Assembly: GCA_964650975.1 (NCBI GenBank)
Contig: CAZYWA010000078.1
Coordinates: 1 to 20,820 of the forward strand
Length of the DNA stretch: 20,820 bases
Source of the DNA: CAZYWA01 sp964650975 [NCBI: uncultured bacterium]
GTDB lineage: Bacteria; JADJOY01
Direction of reading: 5' to 3'
Positions 16,733-20,820 of this stretch are shown here, piece after piece. Below the pieces are notes generated by a model that was not told the origin of the DNA, ran no database searches, and saw only the letters and a program-made list of their open reading frames with translations. Each line of letters starts with the position of its first letter. Position 1 is the first letter of the stretch. Made by a program: the position numbers and the translations under genes.

Positions 16733-16808
16733 CCCACCGAGGGAACGGTGGGCCTCCAGCTGGAATCGCGAGGATGTGCGTCTGGAGCGCGCGCGGTCCC
16801 TCGCGCGC
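16733..16808 (+). repeat. Mirrored two-hairpin repeat, copy 3 (divergent stems)
   Basis: Hairpin A pairs 16733-16739 with 16746-16752 (7 bp) around AGGGAA and is followed by CCTCCAG (16753-16759). After a 22-nt spacer comes CTGGAG (16782-16787). Hairpin B pairs 16789-16795 with 16802-16808 (7 bp, extendable to 8) around GTCCCT. The architecture and loops match copies 1 and 2, but the stem sequences are entirely different while remaining perfectly paired. It lies between the protease and reductase genes. Confidence 0.7.
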
Positions 16809-16830
16809 GAGGGCAAAACCGAGGGACACC

Positions 16831-16861
16831 CGGGGAGGGCGGCATTGCACCGCCCTCCCCG
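16831..16861 (-). terminator. Strong hairpin after the protease gene
   Basis: A perfect 12-bp GC-rich stem (16831-16842 with 16850-16861) with a 7-nt loop begins 15 bp past the protease stop codon. On the minus strand a TTTT lies about 11 bases further on. It is the likely transcript end of the protease gene. Confidence 0.7.
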
Positions 16862-16876
16862 AGTGAAGGCTTCACC

Positions 16877-19519
16877 TCAGGCGCGCGCTCGGCGCCTCAG
16901 GAATCCAGGCAGAGCCATCAACCCCACCAGCAACCCGACCGAATCGCTTCCCGATTCGAGCGAGCCGCAGGCGCCGGTGAACGTGGCGGTGACGCTTCGT
17001 GCCGCGGTCATGGTGACCTGGCACGATCCAGTGCCGCTGCAGGCGCCGCTCCATCCGCCGAAGGTCGAACCGGAGGCGGGCGTCGCGGTGAGGGTGACGA
17101 GGGTCCCCGAGGTGTAGCTCGCGGAGCAGGTGCCGCCGCAGCTGATGCCCGCGGGGCTGCTGGTCACCGTGCCGGTGCCCGAGCCCGCGTCCGTCACGCT
17201 CAGCGTGAAGGACTGCGCCTGCGCGGTGAACGTGGCGGTCACACTTTGCGCCGCCGTCATGGTGACCTGGCAGGTGCCGGTGCCCGAGCAGCCGGCACCG
17301 CTCCAGCCGGCGAAGGTCGATCCGGCCGAAGCAGCCGCGGTGAGCGTCACCGGAGTGCCCGACGCGTAGCTGGCCGAGCAGGTGGCGCCGCAGTTGATGC
17401 CCGACGGGTTGCTGGTCACCGTGCCGGTGCCGGTGCCCGCGTCGGTGACGGAGAGCAGGAAGGACTGCGTGGCCGTGAACGTGGCGGTCACGCTCTGCGC
17501 CGCGCTCATCGTCACCTGGCAGGTGCCGGTGCCCGAGCAGCCAGCACCGCTCCAGCCGGTGAAGCTCGAGCCGGCCGACGCGGCCGCGGTCAGCGTCACC
17601 GGGGTGCCCGACGTGTAGTTCGCCGAGCAGGTCGCGCCGCAGTTGATGCCAGCAGGGTTGCTGGTGACGGTGCCGGTCCCGGTGCCGGCCTTCGACACCG
17701 TGAGCGCGAAGCTCGCGGTGCCACCCCAGTTGTTGATGAGCGCCGTGCCGTCGACCGTGCCGACGCCGGTGGCTTGGTCGTAGCCGACACCGGCGTTGAA
17801 GCCGGTCACGCCCGGAACGCTGTTGTTGCCCGAGGTGACGTCGTGGAACACCGCCGGACCGGTGCCGCCGTACTGAGCGGCCGCCATCGGGTAGAAGACC
17901 GTGTTCGCGTTGCCCTGGCGTGCGCCGGCCTTCTGCACCACCAGCGCCATGAGACCCATCATCGACGGCGACGAGGCCGACGTGCCGCCGACCGAGTAGA
18001 GGCCACCGCCCTGGTAGACGAGATAGCCGTCGTGCCCAGCCGCGGTGAGCGAGATGTCCGGAACGTCACGCTTCGAGTCCGCGGGGACGCCGGGTCCAGC
18101 CTGCCACGACGGCTTCGCGTAGGTGTTGCTGGCGCCGCCGCCCGTCGACCACAGGCCCGATCCGCCGGACACGGTGCCACTCTCGTTCCAGGCCACCTCG
18201 GGGATGTAGGAGAGCGCCGATCCGTCGGAGGAGCTGTTGCTCGCCGACCAGTAGAGGCTCGGGTTCGCGGTGTCGTTGAACTGCGAACCGCCGACGCAGA
18301 CGTTGTAAGGCGTCGAGCAGAGGCCCGAGACCGCGCGGCCGGAGCCGGTGGTCGCGCTGCCGGAGTCGCAGCCGGAGGCGCCGCTGTCGCCCGAGGAGAT
18401 GAACGAGGTGATGCCCTGGGTCGCGGCCTGCGACCACATGTTGTTGTAGAAGCTGAGCTCCGAGGCGCCCATCTGCGACTCGCACTGGCCGAAGCTTGTG
18501 CTCATCGCGACCGCGAGGTTGTTCTGGACGATGTACTGCGCCGAGAGATCGACGCCGTCGGTCGACGCCGTCGACTTCGAGATCACGAACTTGAGGGTTG
18601 CGTTCTTCGCCACCGCGCCCGACCACTCGACGTCGAGGTCGGCCTCGGTCTCCTCGCCGCCGCCCACATCACCCGGATCCGCGCCGTTGTGCACGAAGGT
18701 CGGGCTGTTCGCCGGAAGGCCGAACGTGCTGCGGAACGTGGTCACGTCCGAGAGCGCGATGTCGGTGCGGCCCACGATCGCGATCGTCTGGCCGGTGCCG
18801 GTGTAGCCGCTCGAGTAGGCGCTGTTCAGGTTGTAGATGGTCGCGAAGTCGGCCGGTGCCACGTAGTGGGAGCCGCCGCTGGTGAAGTGCGGATCCACCG
18901 GCGTGACCGTGCCGTGGTGCGAGGGACGGGGGAAGCTGTGCAGCGTCACGACGCCGTTCGCGAGCGAGGCCAGGCTGCTGGGGATCGACGCGGGCACCGA
19001 GTTCGCGTGGTAGATCTTGCCGTCGATCTGGTAGTCGTGGATCTCGGTGGCGAAGGCGCTTTCCACCTGCTTCACCGTGCCGCTGAAGTTGATCCAGCCG
19101 CGACCGGTGGCGACTTCGTCGATGTGGAAGCCGTGGCTCGTGAGCCAGTTCGCCACGGTGAGCAGGTCCGCGGCGCCGAGGCCGAACTTGGCCCCGAACT
19201 GCTCGGGCGTGAGCCACTTGTGGAACTGCGGCGAGTGCGGGTCGTGCTGGGCGGCGAGCAGCTGATCGAGCTCCGCCTGGGCGCCGGCGCGCAGCTTGAG
19301 CGACAGCACCATCCGGTCCATCGCCAGGTTGAGGTCCGACCGGCCGATGTCCGACTGCGGTGTCGCGAGCGCGTGGACGCTGCCGGCGAGAGTCACGCGG
19401 CTGGCGTCGGTGGCGGGCGCGGCGAGAGCCGTGGAAGCCGAGAGAACCCCGGCTAACGTGGCAGCCAGGGCGAGAGCCCGGGCGGGGACGGACAACCACT
19501 TCGGGAGATTGGACTGCAT
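16877..19519 (-). CDS. Secreted S53 (sedolisin/kumamolisin-type) serine protease with three C-terminal repeats
   Basis: An acid-type serine-carboxyl endopeptidase, probably exported. The 880-residue precursor has a signal peptide (about 1-33), a pro-kumamolisin activation domain (about 40-195) and a catalytic domain (about 205-600). Catalytic residues are all visible: Glu292 and Asp296 in ETEADLD, oxyanion Asp378 in SSGDSGAS, and Ser514 in GGTSASSP; the FHD motif around Asp560 fits the calcium site. Three copies of an InlB B-repeat-like domain follow (602-683, 686-766, 769-848), each with four cysteines. The tail has Cys851, a hydrophobic stretch (860-873) and RRR, like a cell-surface sorting signal. 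Start ATG 19519 has GAGGAG six bases upstream; the longer open frame is unsupported. It is probably monocistronic. Confidence 0.95.
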   Translation of the reverse strand: MQSNLPKWLSVPARALALAATLAGVLSASTALAAPATDASRVTLAGSVHALATPQSDIGRSDLNLAMDRMVLSLKLRAGAQAELDQLLAAQHDPHSPQFHKWLTPEQFGAKFGLGAADLLTVANWLTSHGFHIDEVATGRGWINFSGTVKQVESAFATEIHDYQIDGKIYHANSVPASIPSSLASLANGVVTLHSFPRPSHHGTVTPVDPHFTSGGSHYVAPADFATIYNLNSAYSSGYTGTGQTIAIVGRTDIALSDVTTFRSTFGLPANSPTFVHNGADPGDVGGGEETEADLDVEWSGAVAKNATLKFVISKSTASTDGVDLSAQYIVQNNLAVAMSTSFGQCESQMGASELSFYNNMWSQAATQGITSFISSGDSGASGCDSGSATTGSGRAVSGLCSTPYNVCVGGSQFNDTANPSLYWSASNSSSDGSALSYIPEVAWNESGTVSGGSGLWSTGGGASNTYAKPSWQAGPGVPADSKRDVPDISLTAAGHDGYLVYQGGGLYSVGGTSASSPSMMGLMALVVQKAGARQGNANTVFYPMAAAQYGGTGPAVFHDVTSGNNSVPGVTGFNAGVGYDQATGVGTVDGTALINNWGGTASFALTVSKAGTGTGTVTSNPAGINCGATCSANYTSGTPVTLTAAASAGSSFTGWSGAGCSGTGTCQVTMSAAQSVTATFTATQSFLLSVTDAGTGTGTVTSNPSGINCGATCSASYASGTPVTLTAAASAGSTFAGWSGAGCSGTGTCQVTMTAAQSVTATFTAQAQSFTLSVTDAGSGTGTVTSSPAGISCGGTCSASYTSGTLVTLTATPASGSTFGGWSGACSGTGSCQVTMTAARSVTATFTGACGSLESGSDSVGLLVGLMALPGFLRRRARA
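16976..17716 (-). repeat. Three in-frame repeats of about 245 bp in the protease gene
   Basis: The repeat units are 17471-17716, 17222-17464 and 16976-17215. The first two are nearly identical in protein, with motifs GTGTVTSNP, INCGATCSA and GWSGAGCSGTGTCQVTM. The third is more diverged and lacks two residues around GWSGACSGTG. Each has paired cysteines (for example Cys627, Cys631, Cys661 and Cys667 in the first). The close match of the first two suggests recent duplication or gene conversion, and such a region may vary in copy number between strains. Confidence 0.85.
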
Positions 19520-19914
19520 CTGCTGCTCCTCGTCGGGTCCACGTTCAATCCGGCCCAGCCCGTGCGTGGGCGTCCCCTCGACCCACCACCGCACGGATTC
19601 TCTCCCGCGCCGAACGACTCGGCGTGGGCCACTGCAGCACTTGAACGTGTAAACAGGGATGCTTGATGTTAGCGCGATTGGGTGGCGCCGCGAAAGGCCC
19701 CGGTCGCCGTACCGCGACCGCATTCGCCCGCGCGAACTGGTTCACACATCGGAATCGTTCGAGAGGTGGCGGGCGTCCATCCCCGAACCGACTGCTCGCG
19801 CGGATCTCGGGCCGGCGCCGAGAGGCGCCCGGCGAGCGTGGCGAGCCGACTTGGGTGGGGCCCCGGTGGAGTTCGCTTCCGACGGGCGGGGGCTTGAAAA
19901 CCCCCCGAGGAAAC
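19520..19914. other. 395-bp intergenic region upstream of the protease
   Basis: No gene is supported here. It must contain the protease promoter on the minus strand, but I cannot point to a convincing -35/-10 pair. The right half (about 19800-19907) is rich in inverted repeats: 19806-19810 with 19818-19822, GGCGCC at 19814-19819 and again at 19824-19829, and the hairpin at 19887-19907. A structured RNA or a decayed repeat is possible. Confidence 0.4.
19887..19907 (-). terminator. GC hairpin after the lipoprotein gene
   Basis: Bases 19887-19892 pair with 19902-19907 (6 bp, all G-C) around a nine-base loop. It lies seven bases past the lipoprotein stop codon, so it may end that transcript, although no T-run follows. 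Its plus-strand sequence closely resembles the hairpin at 5427-5446, including the TGAAAA loop. Confidence 0.5.
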
Positions 19915-20394
19915 TCAGCCGGGGCAGGTGACGGCGGAGCCGTCACGGTAGAGCGTGAACGGGACGTCGGTGCCCACGGTCGCGCTCGAGAGCGTGCCCA
20001 CGATCGAGCTCGAGCTCGCGAAAGTGCCGGTGAAGGCGCAGTCGGCGTTGGGATCGGCGCCCGGGCCCGAGTCGTCGCCGGCGGTCAGCGAGACGTTGCC
20101 GGCCGTGTCGGTCCCGGTCATCGAAACGGGGGCGGTCACCTCGGTTCCCTGGGCCAGATAGGTGACCGTGCCGGTGCCGGAGGCGGTGCCGTCGGGCGCC
20201 TCGGAAACCTGCCAGGCGACGCTGAATCCTTGCGTGGGAGAGGGTGGCGTCGTGGGGATCGACGGACAGTTGAACCATCCGCCGCTCAGGGACTCGGCTG
20301 CGGCGCCATGCCCGCCGCCACCGCCACCGCAGCCCACGACGCAAGCGAATGCCGCGACCGGTAACCCGAACCGGATGGATCTCACGATCGACAC
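19915..20394 (-). CDS. Small predicted lipoprotein of unknown function
   Basis: The 159-residue product has a lipoprotein signal: basic start (VRSIR), a hydrophobic core and lipobox VVGC with Cys22, followed by a run of six glycines that would act as a flexible linker. The rest is Thr/Ser/Gly-rich with alternating beta-type strands (for example GTASGTGTVTYLAQGT and SMTGTDTAGNVSL) and a few cysteines, so a small beta-barrel or sandwich is likely. I do not recognise a family. The start is GTG 20394, with GGAGG five bases upstream. The gene follows the unnamed upstream gene by 36 bp on the same strand and is probably in the same operon. It is presumably anchored in a membrane facing the periplasm or cell surface. 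Confidence 0.8.
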   Translation of the reverse strand: MSIVRSIRFGLPVAAFACVVGCGGGGGGHGAAAESLSGGWFNCPSIPTTPPSPTQGFSVAWQVSEAPDGTASGTGTVTYLAQGTEVTAPVSMTGTDTAGNVSLTAGDDSGPGADPNADCAFTGTFASSSSIVGTLSSATVGTDVPFTLYRDGSAVTCPG

Positions 20395-20430
20395 ACGTGC
20401 CTCCGCTCTCGTCCCCGTCCTCCTTCGACG

Positions 20431-20820
20431 TCAGGATTGCGCGGAAATTTCGTCGATCAGCACTTTCAGCGGATCGGGCAGCGGCGCGGCACCGGTGAGG
20501 GCCGCGGTGGTCACGCTGAAACCGGGGTCGACCAGCTTCCACGCGACCCGTGCGCTCTCGCCGTAGCGGGCCTCGAGCGCGGCGACGATCGCCTGCGCGT
20601 CGGTCGTGGCGTCTTCCATCGTCGTGCCCTGGCTCTGCCACGCGAACCAGAACTGCGCGCCGAAGGTGAATCCGCGGCCGGTGCGACCGGTGAGCGCCGC
20701 GAGCCACTTGCGCTCGTCTTGGCGCACCAGACGGCTGGGCGGCAGCCGCGCGGCCACCAGGTAGCGCAGCTCCTCCGGCTCCTCCTCGACGAATGTATCG
20801 GGAAGGTCCTCGGTCGCCGG
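20431..20820 (-). CDS. Unrecognised protein, 3' part only (runs off the window)
   Basis: The frame is open from the right window edge to a stop near 20431, giving about 129 C-terminal residues. It contains an acidic stretch (EEEPEEL), an aromatic patch (GFTFGAQFWFAWQSQG), a helix that could be soluble (DAQAIVAALEARYGESARV) and ends in LIDEISAQS. A GTG at 20757 is possible, but the frame continues upstream with good codon use, so it is probably internal. I do not recognise a family. It lies 36 bp upstream of the lipoprotein gene on the same strand, suggesting an operon. Confidence 0.65.
   Translation of the reverse strand, partial: PATEDLPDTFVEEEPEELRYLVAARLPPSRLVRQDERKWLAALTGRTGRGFTFGAQFWFAWQSQGTTMEDATTDAQAIVAALEARYGESARVAWKLVDPGFSVTTAALTGAAPLPDPLKVLIDEISAQS

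Noticed and set aside
16607-16816. N-terminal extension of the reductase to position 16816
   Set aside because: It would translate through two hairpin structures and low-complexity sequence, whereas ATG 16606 has a good ribosome binding site and gives the normal family start.
16748-19456. A 902-residue plus-strand open frame opposite the S53 protease
   Set aside because: Arg/Gly/Ala/Val-rich composition typical of antisense to a high-GC gene, while the minus strand encodes a complete protease with catalytic residues.

Overview
The window is 20.8 kb of high-GC bacterial chromosome. Codons end mostly in G or C, starts are ATG or GTG, and most well-supported genes have purine-rich ribosome binding sites. 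Two lipobox proteins, an outer-membrane efflux factor and a secreted protease with a Cys/hydrophobic/Arg tail indicate a Gram-negative cell. The tail recalls MYXO-CTERM-type sorting signals, so a Myxococcota- or 'Candidatus Eisenbacteria'-like lineage is plausible, but I cannot assign it from sequence alone.

Layout. 1-789: a degenerate tandem array with an exact 21-bp period, then a 28-codon remnant of hemW on the minus strand, then a sigma70-type promoter. 790-6939 (+): gltB and gltD, the two subunits of NADPH glutamate synthase, separated by a GC hairpin with a GAAA loop. 7134-8375 (+): an RlmI-type rRNA methyltransferase, overlapped at its 3' end by a convergent, possibly frameshifted membrane protein (minus). 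9114-9948 (-): a two-gene unit encoding a GFA-family zinc protein and a SnoaL/NTF2-fold protein. 10016-10408 (+): a PaaI-type thioesterase. 10457-15372 (+): a MarR regulator and a complete EmrA/EmrB/outer-membrane-factor drug efflux operon. 15527-16606 (-): a saccharopine-dehydrogenase-like reductase. 16877-19519 (-): a secreted S53 (sedolisin) protease with three Cys-containing repeats. 19915-20820 (-): a small lipoprotein and the 3' part of an unrecognised gene that runs off the window.

How the genes work together. GltB and GltD form one enzyme for ammonium assimilation. The MarR gene and the pump operon each carry a matching imperfect inverted repeat (GTTWG-N4-CTWAY) across their -10 region, which suggests one repressor controlling itself and the pump. 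The other genes look like independent housekeeping or accessory units.

The most unusual content is non-coding. Three intergenic copies of a mirrored two-hairpin element (6958-7050, 8968-9060 inverted, 16733-16808) keep their loop sequences (AGGGAM and GTYYCT, which are complementary in the best copies) while the stems change by compensating substitutions. This looks like a REP/BIME-like repeat family or a kissing-loop RNA. The 21-bp array beside a truncated hemW may mark the end of a mobile element lying to the left of the window.
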